From: Suillus spraguei
Lineage: Eukaryota > Basidiomycota > Agaricomycetes > Boletales > Suillaceae
Assembly (NCBI GenBank): GCA_016800925.1
Contig: JABCPU010000634.1
Location: forward strand, 1-33,843
DNA length: 33,843 nt
Reading direction: 5' to 3'
Position numbers and translations under genes: made by a program. Positions within the stretch are counted from its first letter, which is position 1. Each line of letters starts with the position of its first letter. Of the stretch, positions 21,195 to 32,309 are shown piece after piece. The notes under the pieces are model-generated. The model had not been told where the DNA came from and made no database searches. It saw only the letters and a program-made list of their open reading frames with translations.

Positions 21195-22157
21195 TCATTC
21201 ACTGAAAGGCACCTCCAATAATACTACTGGAAGCTCTGGAACTGACTCCATGCCAGGGGCGCCCATTGGGGCACCAATGCCCACAACTTTCGTCACCAAT
21301 TTCTGGCAAACAGGGCACCGAGTGCAGGAACCGTACGATGTGCACACCGAGCAAACGGCGTGGTTGCAAGGACGAATGCTACAAAACAAGCCGGTGAGCG
21401 ATCACTTCATCCGTGCGAGGAAAAATGACTGGTACATACACACAGCTCAACATATTGTTTTGGGACTTGCATTTCTGCAAAGGGACACCCACACCGGGCT
21501 CATAAGCGACGCCCACCCCTCCGCCCATAACCGAATCCAACGTAGAAACAGACTTGATCATCTTAAATGCGTCGTATCTGTGGATATGGTTGGCACCTCA
21601 TTGAAGATGTCAAAGAAGGGAAGGCCTGCTGCCTCATATACTTTGATGTCAACTGGGGTCGGGGGTGCCATCATCTTGGTAACATGCTCGAAGTGAGCCG
21701 CATTCAGGACTTGTACGTTGAAAACTTTTGCCCTCTCGACGTCCCAGATACCTGGATTGTTGTGATCTTTGTTGATGGTCTGCTTGATCATCCCACCAGC
21801 GCCGAAACTCATCGCTGGCAAAAATTCCCCACTCCCTCTCAGTCTCAAGATAAAATGGATCGTCGAATCATTTTGGATGTTGTAGTCCGAAAGCGTGCGG
21901 TCATCTTCAAGTGGCTTTCCGGCAAAGATGAGCCGTTGGTCGTCCACCGCAGTTCCTTCAATGTCTTGAATCTTTGATTTGAGAACGTGTATAGTATCGC
22001 AACTTTCTGCCCCAAGAGTTATTGTCTTGTGTGTGAGGCTTTTCACATAAAGACGAATGGTCCCGGAAGTCGGTATTTTCAGGTTGGTCGTCGTCATTTC
22101 GGAGCTGAGGGACAGTCCAAGTTCGTGAGGTGTGCGATAGATATCCGCTTGTAACAT
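21195..22157 (-). CDS. Ubiquitin-like domain protein with C-terminal RING-like Cys/His cluster
   Basis: Probably a ubiquitin-pathway protein; substrate unknown. Exon 1 (21440-22157): N-terminal ~30 residues, then a full ubiquitin-like fold (~32-107) with [40 protein letters not shown] and [14 protein letters not shown]; the Gly-Gly end of ubiquitin is replaced by Gly-Ser. A conserved-looking middle follows ([34 protein letters not shown]). Intron 21379-21439 (GTATGT...TTTTGTAG). Exon 2 (21195-21378) gives [14 protein letters not shown] ... [10 protein letters not shown], the second half of a C3HC4-type RING; the first Cys pair is less regular ([11 protein letters not shown]). The frame changes near 21570-21590, between EVPTIST and [13 protein letters not shown], so the gene is either frameshifted or has a missed splice. 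The fusion suggests an E3-like protein. Confidence 0.6.
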
Positions 22158-23299
22158 GATCAGACCGCCGCCCGCATAACCGTTACACCAAAAGGTGAAA
22201 TACTGAAAGCTTAGCTTTCAGCATCAGCGGCGGTATATGTACTGATTATGGGAACTCAGGTAAGCCAGCGTGCTTACAGCCGTCCCTTGCCCTTGCTTGC
22301 ACTAGTCTGGGGCTTTTCTTCGAATGCCTGGAACATGCATGGATTCCAATCTCGTGGAGACACAAATGCCAATGATGAACATTTACCGCCTCTATCGAAT
22401 ATCAAAACTGACGCTCCCGAGTGAGACGGTCACCAGTAGCCAATAGGAGCTCCTCACGAACACTCCCCACGGACCCGCTTTCCTCGTCTCACCTCTGTTA
22501 TGGGTCCCACACAACTACATTCGATTCAAAATTTTATAGCCATGTCTAATGGCTTATCTCGAAGCTACACCTACCTCCGTGGATGGAGAGCATTCCATGA
22601 CTTTATTTCAACAACCTTCAAACTTTCTCAGTGGCCTACCCGCATTGTATCAATCCCCTTCGACATATGAGTTCATGGAGTTCAAAAAAGGAAGAAGCTT
22701 TCATGTAGAGCTGCTCACATTGTCTGCAGCCCTGCTGACGCGCCGTCGCGATGATATCCGCGACTGGAGGATAGACGCGTTTGACAACATCGGTCAAGAA
22801 GTATATCCGATTTGGAAGAGTTCCTTCGAAGGTATCCTATTCTCCCGTACATTTTTGGTATGATTCTGATCATTGGGAGAAAATTTTGGCGTGCGGTTAT
22901 GCGCCTGACAAGGGGTGTTATGAACCAGATAAGAGATATTATGATAGGACTGGTGTCATATGCATGTACATGATCATGATACCCGATGAACATGAACATC
23001 CTTACGAACAAAGAGAAGCTCGGACTAGGAGCGGGAAATGGCCGAGTCTTAGATAAAAAAACAGAGGTAGATTAATCGAGGGGAGAGGAATTAATGCGTT
23101 GATTGAGATGGAGCCTTCAAGTTTGTAATCGCATCCATAGCAATGAAGCGCTCCCACAATATCGATCTCCCCACACGTACGCGTGTCGTTTTGATGAATT
23201 TACAAATTTGACATGCAAGCGATATCGATGAGATCATATCTATAGACGTATCATCAGTTAAACATCCCAATGAACAGCCGCAAAGACTCACCTGACATC
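22158..23299. other. Unassigned intergenic stretch
   Basis: Upstream of the ubiquitin-like gene. Contains a perfect palindrome CTGAAAGCT-T-AGCTTTCAG at 22203-22221. A plus ORF at 22549-22863 (104 residues) has an alternative start a few bases upstream in another frame (MSNGLSRSYTYLRGW...); neither is recognised. 23060-23299 holds no ORF of note and is close to the 3' end of the convergent-side hydrolase remnant. Confidence 0.35.
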
Positions 23300-24572
23300 C
23301 TACATCCTCGCTTTTGTGTTCCCCGAACCATTCACAATCTCATCCAGGATCTCGACGAGCGTCTCTCCAAGTTCGTCTGGTTTCTCTTGTGGGACCTAAT
23401 AGGTTTTGTGAATACATCTTACAGATCACTGCGGCAGGAAAATAAGACGGAGACATGTACCAAATGTCCTGCTCCCTTGATAGTCCGCTGAGACACTACT
23501 CTATGCTCCGCAGCATCTAAAATTTCCTTCTTTGCCGTTTTAGATCTACATAAATCTCGTCACGCCACTGTCGACCACGAGAAAAAAGAAAAGAAAAGAA
23601 CGCACATAAACTCATCAAAATTAGCCCAGACGACATGAACTCCCCTCCCAGCCTCCTGCACCGCCCTACACGCAGCCCAAGAGACTCGGGCTCCACCGTA
23701 TGCGATAAACATGCATACAACGGGCTCTCTTCGTCCTTTCTCAGCGTAGGCGTAACATAACTCCTCTTCTTTCCTGCTTCGACTTCGGACTCCACCTCTT
23801 CAAACCCATACTTCACATAACTGCTCAAAACCCTCTTATCCCACTTCTCCAAACGCCTTTCCCACCCAGCAACCACTTCATCAACGCTTCCCTATCCGTC
23901 CAGCGATCGCGTTTGGCTAGTGACCCTCGAACGTTTGCGGCTCCGTGGATGGAACGAGGGTCAGTGGAGTAAGAGAAGGGAACATCAATGTGGGTTCAAT
24001 CATTATGAGAGCAAAGGGTGTAAGAGAAGGGGGCATAGATGCGAGCGCAAATATCCAGAGCGTGCAACTCCCTGAATGAGCGATTCCTACTACTGTGCTG
24101 GATTTGAGTGAGGGAGTGGAGAGAAAGGCCTCGAGGTAGAGCGCGATATCTATCGTTGCTTGAGGTGATCTTAGTATTAGTAGTGATGCACGAGAAAGAA
24201 CGTACTGCACATCGCCTTCCCGGCTGCCTTGCGCGCATCAAGTACGGGACGGTTGAGAAGTGCCGTTTGACCATGATTAGGGAAGTCAAGCACCCATATA
24301 TCTCGGATCGTAGCGCGAGTTTGAGCGTGCATAGCAGGTGAGTGATAGTAGGGTCGTACTGTTCCTTGTCTGAAGCACATTTTGAGTCACGGTGCGAGAT
24401 ATGGATGGAAAAACCCACGACCAGCGAGCCCGTGCGTGAACACGAGTGTGAGACCGTTTTCAGCGCAGGAGACGGGGTAATACAATGTGGAACACTTGAG
24501 TTCGACTGGGTCTGAGCCTAGAGTTGTGTGTAATGAGAAGATGCGTCTCTCAGGCGCCGGAAGCTGAGACAT
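23300..24572 (-). pseudogene. Alpha/beta-hydrolase-fold gene, frameshifted remnant
   Basis: Resembles the fungal alpha/beta-hydrolase group that includes peroxisomal Lpx1-like enzymes; substrate unknown. From 24572: MSQLPAPERRIFSLHTTLGS, TLVFTHGLA (oxyanion-loop HG), a GTCGTG...TTCAG intron, DKEQYDPTITHLL. Then, in another frame, TIRDIWVLDFPNHGQTALL; then IDIALYLEAFLSTPSLK and the nucleophile region VVGIAHSGSCTLW. Next, in a further frame, AKRDRWTDREALMKWL; then WDKRVLSSYVKYGFEEVE. Near the end are AKKEILDAAEHRVVSQRTIK and GAGHL, with an intron before VPQEKPDELGETLVEIL; the His of GAGHL would be catalytic. Stop at 23300-23302. Frame changes after HLL, after the FALASMPPS/IEPTL region and before ERRLEKW cannot all be introns, so the gene looks decayed. 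Confidence 0.7.
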
Positions 24573-26265
24573 TTGACTCCAGTGTTCAACTTATAGTAAG
24601 ACGTTTGTTAGAAGATGGTAACTTCCTTGCTTTGCAACAAACTAATGGAGGAACCAAGGATAGCGCACTAGTAGCGTCAGCTTTCACCCCAACCATGTGG
24701 TAACGAAATTCCGGTTGTTTCGGTGAGTCGCATGATGCATCTGGAAATCGGGCGTTGCCGGTGGCCGTGGTTGTCAACTTGGCAGTCACTTCAAGACTTG
24801 AAGCTTGAAGTTGTACTTGAGCTTGACTTGAGTGGTGTGCACGGTCTTTGCGCACAGTGTCTCCAGCTATTTTTTCCAGCCCTGGTACTAGTGAATGCCG
24901 CCATCCTTTCACCTACTACTAATTCCTGGTACCTGTGGCCTAGCGCTATGCCGTCGATTTCTTCTGTGGAACCGTGCATCAAGACTGGGCGGCACGTCCA
25001 CGTCAAAATCTGGCGTTAGATCCCTATCGTGCTCGCAGTTAACATTCCCTCCCTCGTTACCTCTTCCCATCAATCTTCCTTCTCAGTTATTGCTATTTGG
25101 CGCGGCCTTCACATTCTTCAGTGGTTACCCCTGCATCCTGGATTTTCCTTCTGCAGCTCCCCTCGTACACCCTGCAGGCTACATGCACGTTCTTGTCATT
25201 AGTTCTTTTATATTGCACCTAGCAAGAGAATTTAAGTCGGTTCATGATTAAAATTTCATCATATGTAAAGGATAAAACATTGTCTAGAGATGGGCTATAT
25301 TGCACACCCAAGTTCTGTATGGAAGAGGGTAAACGTGAGGGAGACGGAAGAAGTGAGAAAGTGGTGTCATTGAGAAATGCTGTTTCAAGGAATGCGCTTG
25401 AATCGGTGACTCCAATGGCTGATCAGAGAACCGACGAGTCCTTGAGGGTGCGTTACGTTGATTGCGGGCCCGGCCTTTACGTCGTAATATGACTTTGTAT
25501 TGTTTTAAATGCTTTTGGCGCCGAAAATAAGGGACATGTTCTGTATATATTGCCGTGCAATTGGGGAACATTCACGGGAAATGAATGTTGTGCGTGAAGA
25601 CCGTGAACTCGACCACCAGTGGGACGAAGAGTCGAAGACGAAGTAGATGATAGTACATAAAAAAAGTCCTTTCTCCATTACAAACGTTTGTGGGCCGGGG
25701 TCCAAATAATCCATTTTGGAATTGTAACAGGTTACGCATGTGACTCGTCTTCAGGGACTCAAAGGCACAACTGCCACCTACGGACGTTACCATTTATTCC
25801 TCTTTATGATGTTCCGTGTCCATGTGCGGCCACCATCAAGGGATACAGCCATGATTTGCGGTTGCGCATAGCATGGTGAATGGGCAAGCCGTCGCCTTAA
25901 AGTTCCCTGCTCCGATATCGATATCCGTCTACATAGCATTCGAACGAGCTAGTCTTAGCAGAGGTTCAGGGAAAGTTACATTCTCGGCGAGGATTGGGGA
26001 CTTGCCTCAGTCCGAGACTCGCATTTGTACGGCATTGCAGTGTACCAAATTTTTATATTTGAGTGCAAATGTTTTAACGTTTCATTTCAGGGCTTTAAGT
26101 TTCAATTGGGGTTGGCAATCTGAACCGCCTAGGCACCACGTCTTGGCCAATATTAGTACTATTACCCTGTAGATATATGTAGGTGGATACAGTCTACTTC
26201 ACTTATCTTGTGCAACCTCCCTCCGGTGTAGCAGCACTAAGCCACCTTCTTACCAGCTTTCACCA
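24573..26265. other. No confident gene
   Basis: Short ORFs on both strands (24586-24912, 24723-25019, 24895-25251, 25873-26172) give unrecognised translations. 24785-24835 is a CTTGA/TCAAG-rich low-complexity patch with local self-complementarity. Nothing repeat-like or RNA-like was recognised elsewhere. Confidence 0.35.
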
Positions 26266-28014
26266 ATGAACAACATACCTGCGTTTACAATTCAGTTCAT
26301 AGGTAAGAGCAGATAATCAATATTTGTGCTTTGATTCCCTATCCACTGAGCACATATTATTGTTCAAACTTTTAGGATTGACCATCTCTTTCGTGTAAGT
26401 CTGTCTTGGTTGCTGAGAGCATTCGGTCCCAACTTAAATGGCTCTGATAGGCAACTAGGTGTTGCTGCTGCCCAGGGCTTCTGTTATTATCAAGCCTTCC
26501 CTGATGATAAACGACTGCTCAAGTATCTTGTGAGTACATGACAATGGTATCACTTATATCCCCCAACTGAGGAATTTTAGGTTGTTACTGTCTTGTTCGT
26601 TTTCTACCATACTTATTGCATACATATTTAACTATCATACAGGATTCTGAATACCACCGGGGCGCTATTGTCAAGTTTCATGTACTGGTCGTTCTTCACT
26701 AATTGTTTTAAAAGCATGTCCCAGAGTGTCAGGCTTGGTGAGTTACTTCACGTACATACTCATGATGTCTACCGGTTTTAAACGCAGTTGCAGGATGTGG
26801 TGGTGAGCAAGATACCTTTACTGTCAGATTGGACATACTCAACTTAAACCACACCTGTGGCAGGCGATGATGCAACTCTTTGTGAATGTGAGTTCCAGAA
26901 CGTCTTTGAGATATCGATATATATCTGAATTCTTCCAGATTACCGTACCATTCATTGTGCAAAGGTACCATTGTTAATCGCTATCACGAGTGAGGCTTAC
27001 CTCTTGGCGCCGCAGTTTTTATTGCCACCGTGTATGGATAAGTAAGTCATTATCTATGAGTTGTATGTCACTTATAATGCAGCTGTGTACGCACGCAGTC
27101 AGCAATAGAAACATTTACATCACCATACGATAGTATGTGTTTTATCGCATTAACAAGATCCATGGATTCACATTGGCGAGCAACAGATTTTATTTGCAGT
27201 TTCGTCTTATGGTAAGTTTTATTGTGTACTGCATATCGGTTGTACTCTCAGAGTAACTTGTCTATGATAGTGTTTGGTCTGGGTTGGTCGGCTGGACAAT
27301 GCTCGCTTTGTGAATGTGACTGACGGTTTTCTTTTGCTTCCAGTAACTATTCCGCCACAGTGAGTTTTCTTGGTAACATTCGAATAACGTAGTTCAATGA
27401 CATCCAGGGAGGTTGGGGCTTTCTCGAGCATCACAGTACGTCGGAGTGTTTCCCTAAAGGCTTTACTGACATATTTTAATAGCCACTCAAATGTCTACTA
27501 CAAAAGCATTTCAGAGCGTTTTGTGTGACTCCTTGATCAGTTTTTCCGTCTACTTTTATCTTGCGCGCTGGAAGATTTGGTGTCCACCGGTAAGTTAATG
27601 TCCTGCAACCAACTGTTAAAGAATTCACCTGTGCGATGTAGCACGGACACCCGTATTAAGACCATAACCAAGAATTTCATCAGCATGGCGTTTTGTGAGG
27701 CAAGTCTTGTACCGCTTTGATGCAATCACCACGAAACACCTTATTTCGTGCCTCACAGTTTGTTGTCTATCAGCATATGCATCTCGGTACGCAGCATGAT
27801 ATATGCAAAACTGTAATTTTCTAACTAAATGACAATGCACAGTACTGGGCAAACGCGTCTGTTGCCATCGGGGGTATAGTCATGGTTCTCAGAGCTGTGA
27901 GTGATGTTCTGAGTTACTGTTGTTCCGAGTCTGAGATGGCATGCATCATATAGCATATACGAATTCATTACTGTCGATGTAGGTGAAATTACGAGCTGAT
28001 TGTTCACATTAACT
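26266..28014 (+). pseudogene. Multi-intron membrane-protein gene, DUF6534-like, probably decayed
   Basis: Start MNNIPAFTIQFI at 26266, then many short exons separated by ~50-65-bp GT-AG-like gaps. Recognisable pieces: LGVAAAQGFCYYQAFPDDKR (the YY-x-x-FP-x-D motif after TM1), LLKYL, VVTVLFVFYHTYCIH, NTTGALLSSFMYWSFF, and KAFQSVLCDSLISFSVYFYL (a late transmembrane helix). TRIKTITKNFISMAFCE matches the loop usually following it. Hydrophobic segments imply several membrane helices. The pattern fits the very large Agaricomycete DUF6534 family of unknown function. Stops such as that after YCIH and the lack of a full-length splice solution suggest a pseudogene, but I could not exclude a functional gene with unusual splicing. 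Confidence 0.45.
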
Positions 28015-29030
28015 CATGGTACGACTACTAGACTCAACGCCAGGGAGCTACCTGGGCTTCAAACGATGGGAAATGATATCGAACTTGCAACGATTTCGGC
28101 CGTGCACAATTCGAGATAAAGCTGCTACTCTACGCGCCAGATCTTTGTGTCCTTGTGGATGTAATAACTTAACACTGACAACATGAGTATCGTATCTCCT
28201 TGTGTTTATTGCATGCAATGCAAATCAGTATGACGCTCCAATATGATGCTCCAAAAGGAACTTTAATAAATTGTGTGATACAGCATCAAGTGTGTGATAC
28301 ACAACCTCAAAGTGCGCAATACACCAGCTACCAGCTACTTCACAATATATAATATGACCTTCCAGCGGTCTAGGTTGGATCATCTCTCTGATGAGTTGAG
28401 TTTCTCGAAGCGTTTGACAGTCTCCTTACAAGGTCGAAGATTTCATCCATTCAGCAAAAATCTATCCATTCCATTCTGGCACAGCTGTTTCCAGTCCTCC
28501 TCACATCTCTTTTGCTTCAGCAAGTTCCTGCATGCACCATAGGTAGGACTAGTGTTGCCGTTACTCCGACTTGCCGCCGGCTCAAGCCGTGTAGCCCAGC
28601 TTAGCCGGACCGAAGCGGACCGACAAGAAGCCGGACCTTCCAGAAGTCACAGTTCCTAATTTGGCAGTTAAGCTGCGGTTCATGGTTTCGAGTCGGTCAA
28701 CTGTTATTGATCTTGACATTTCCCACCGTTCAACATCTGCAAAACCACTGAAATGAACGCTTAATTTACGCGCGTTACGGACACTTACGAACACTTACGA
28801 CCTCAGTAGCACACTCACGCGATTGGTGGAGATGCTCTCGATGTATTTATTTTATTTGCCGCTCTGAACTTACGAAGAGATGGAGAACCGAACGTTTGAT
28901 CAATGATAATCTATCCCATCTCACTGAAAATAAAAGATGACGGGCTTGATTTTATCTGAGATAAGATTGATAAAAAAAATAGAGAACACTGTGGTTAAAT
29001 TGCAAGCTGAGATCATAACAAAGAATGTAA
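28015..29030. other. Gene-free stretch before the transposase, with candidate transposon end
   Basis: No ORF with recognisable product. CACTTACGAACACTTACGAC at ~28784 is a doubled CACTTACG motif that could be the terminal repeat of the CACTA-like element whose transposase ends at 29031; the partner end is outside the window. 28270-28320 has repeated GTGTGATACA units. Confidence 0.3.
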
Positions 29031-30200
29031 CTAATGTAAATCTGAGCGCAATGAATGATACACCTCCTTGTCCGAGGAATTGTTTAGGTAAAGATGCTCG
29101 TATACCTCCATATGGTCAGCGCCTTGGCCGTACACAGGATTAGCTCTACCGCATGCGTGACATCTGTGAGAGAAATGACTGCACCCAATCCATCCGCTAG
29201 CCTGTGGGCCCTTTGCAATATTTTCGAGCAACCGTATACATACTGATGGCAGGTTGATTGGCTGGATTGTCGATGATCTCATAGTACTGCACATAAAGGA
29301 GTGGTTGGTCTGCAAGGTAGTGGGGAAGTGTGACGTGGCAAGGTGCAATGGGCTGAAAGACTGCCCGGATTGAGCAACAAGATTTACTGTGTAATGCACA
29401 ATCAGTAACGGGCAGCCAAGATAAAATAAACATCATTTACCAGTCTGGTCACCCTGTATCGACTGCATAATCACAGCATCACAATTTCCCAGAGGAAACT
29501 TTTCTGACGGTGGGGCAGGCTGCACGACTTGATTAGGTATGATCATCCACGAGCGAAAAACAGGATGCAGCTGTAAGCAAAATTTATTCCACATCTTGAG
29601 GCAACCACAATCACGGCTCCATGTAGTCGTGAATTGACCACCGGAAGCCTTTGCATTATAATCAGAAAACACTCGTCCAAAATCTGGCAATGCGTAAAGC
29701 TGCTGGATTTCATTGAGAGACATCTTGGCAATCAGGAGCAATGGTAACATGAAAGGCAACTGTAGCAGTGGAAGACAGGATACCTTTCAAAAATAATTTT
29801 GAACTGGATGCGGCCTGACAAAACACCATTGATTCAGATCATTAGGTGCGATGCAGGCGATCCATGCAAGAGCAGGGTCAGTTTCAGTGACCTCTTGCTT
29901 TTCTGTGATGATGGCATTGGCAAGGAGGGAGTCATGCATCCGTAGGAAAAGGTACAACTGGAATCGCCACAGCAACTCCTCACAGTTGAGAATGTCAATG
30001 ATTTGTTCCATGAAGGTCCATGACTGGTGGGATGTCCTCTCAAAGGGGAGTTTACAGTGAGTAATGAGAAGATGCTCAGTGATGTCAGCAGTCCATTGGA
30101 TGAGGGTGCCGGCATCCTTGGTGAACAAAGCAAAACTCTGCAAAAGCTCAAGCTTTGGAATGATAAAGTTATTGAGTGTTCCTTTGGTGCCTCGTCTCAC

Positions 30201-31068
30201 TGTAAAGATACAACCTAACCTGGGCTGTAGATAAACTACCTCCTAAGTTAGTATGTGAGTCTTGTGCTCCATCTAGTCTGTTTCACTTGTGAAACAAGAG
30301 CGTTCGACCCTAAAGGGGGATGCCTATTAGTATGGTCAAGTTCAAGTCAAACTTATGTGTGAAATGAAGCGTCGTAGTCAGCGGTAAGTTGCGTGGTCAG
30401 TGATGATGCTGCCTGAACTAGTGTCATATGTAGTGGTGCTACCATGGTTAAGATATAGTCAGTAACAGTTGCGTCGAGCAAGCAATGATATCAGCGGTAG
30501 GTAAGGTTGCGAGCGGTGCAAAGAAACAGTAAAGAAGGCTGTGGTACTTTCAGTGGTAAAGTAGCGGTGCGTGAGAAGTTCAGTCAAAATAACAATCAAA
30601 AGTCCAGCAGTATGCCAGCGGTAATGGAGAACGAGCGTGATTGATTAATGAGTGATAAGGAAAATTTAAAGACTAAGTCTACTACTGGGTAGTTCCAGAG
30701 CTAGACAATAATCCTGACCTATAGTACATGCAATGGGGTAAAATCAGGTACTGTTGTGCGGGGTATGTGGTGCTTATATCCTAAATCATATGTATTTGGA
30801 ATACTCTAGGCGAGATCAGTAGCGCTCGAGTGTAGTAACCGCCATATGTAAACATAGCGTGAGGCGCTGCGGCATGAGGCAACATGTAATAAGACTTGCC
30901 ATGGAATCAGTGATAATGAACATAAAACAAATGACGCACCAAATGGAGCTATGCGGACGTAGCAAGGACATGGGAGGACATCGGTATGTGGAATGAGGTG
31001 CGGTAGTCGGTACGGTGTGCAGTAAGCGTGGGATGCCGCTGGTAATGCTAAAGGGGTAAGATGGCCAT
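30201..31068. repeat. Extra insertion inside the transposase, left part
   Basis: About 870 bp with no transposase homology between two blocks that are adjacent in the family; it resumes at 32315-32390 after the solo LTR. CTCGTCTCAC at 30191-30200 and GTGAGACGAG at 32339-32348 form a perfect 10-bp inverted repeat near the insertion edges. Rich in AGCGGT/GTAAG-like motifs. Could be a non-autonomous DNA element or a long intron-like insertion. Confidence 0.4.
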
Positions 31069-32309
31069 TGTTACGACCATGCAAAACCAGAGATTAGTAA
31101 GAAGTCCTGGTCTTACATGGGGTTGTACCGGAGGGTTGTAAAGTCAAAGGGGCTTGGCCTCAGCTCGTACGCTGTGCCCCTTACCCGAGTATGTGCCCTT
31201 AATTTCGGATGAAGTCCAAGGGAGAGTTCTGGTGAAGTCCGGACATGAACTCTAAGGCAGGATAGCTCGACAGAGCTGATGGACTTGGATGAGCGCGGGA
31301 ATGCGCCGGAACTATTTCCGGAAGGTAGGGAGTAATGGTAACACTACTGGAACAAGCTCCAAGTAGAACAGATGAAGGATGGACCGCTGGACAAAGTCCA
31401 GGGCAGGATAGGAGCAGAGCTGGAGGGAAAGATGATCCATAGATGTCAGAGGATAGGATAGGATGGATCCGGAGGACTAGGGGTCCGAAGGTCCGGAGCT
31501 CAGAGGAGCAGAGGAGCAGAGGAGCGGATGATGGATGATCGGATGAGCATAGCTCTGTGGATCTTAGAGGAAGTGTTGGCTACTAGAGAGGAGTAGGTCC
31601 GGATATGGTGTAGAGATAGTATAGACTACTCCGGACAAGGTCCGGAATAGAAACAGACAGTATAAGACTACCAAAGGTAGAGTCGGAGGTGAAACAGATG
31701 ATAGACGGAGATGGACGAAGTCCGAAAAGATTATAGGACATAGGATCAAAGCTCCGGCCTAGGGAGTGATCCCATAGGCCTGAGTCGGAAGCTTACAAGG
31801 GCCGGAGCCCAAGTGCAAGAAGGAAACGGAGTTATATAGACATGATAACAGGATACAGAGTAATCAAAGGAATATACAGAAGTAGGAACAATGAATCAGA
31901 CTGAGGTCTGCAGGAGTTGTACTACAAGTTTATATACTGTAGGTAGCATGCCGGAAGGCAAGTAAGGATAGTCCGAGGCTATGTTTGAGGCATTGCGGAA
32001 CACAAGGCTATGAACTCGGAAATAAGACTTGTACGAAATATCTTATCAAGACAGAAGTCAAGACCCCGGACACAGGTATTAACCTAAAAGGAGTAACGCG
32101 CAGGTGCGCGGGAATAGTTTCGGATATGAGCATGGATCGGATATGAACACGGATCGGATGGGTGGATCAGATCGGATGGATGGACTGAGTTGGATATGGA
32201 TATGGATTAGATATGGATGGATATTGATTGGAGTGGATGGGTGGACTAGGATGTATGGATTGGGTGTCCAGATGTCCATGGATCAGACCTGAATGTACAG
32301 TATATGACA
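31069..32309 (+). mobile_element. Solo LTR (1,241 bp) with target duplication GCCAT
   Basis: TGTTACGACCATGC...GTATATGACA, flanked by perfect GCCAT repeats at 31064-31068 and 32310-32314. It is the full-length sister of 6647-8143, with few differences outside the repeats; the 8-bp minisatellite has 3 units here versus 21 there. It lies within the interrupted transposase, opposite in orientation. Confidence 0.95.

Noticed and set aside
24586..25019. Overlapping ORFs of ~100 residues on both strands
   Set aside because: No recognisable motif, and the overlap in opposite directions with a low-complexity patch suggests chance.
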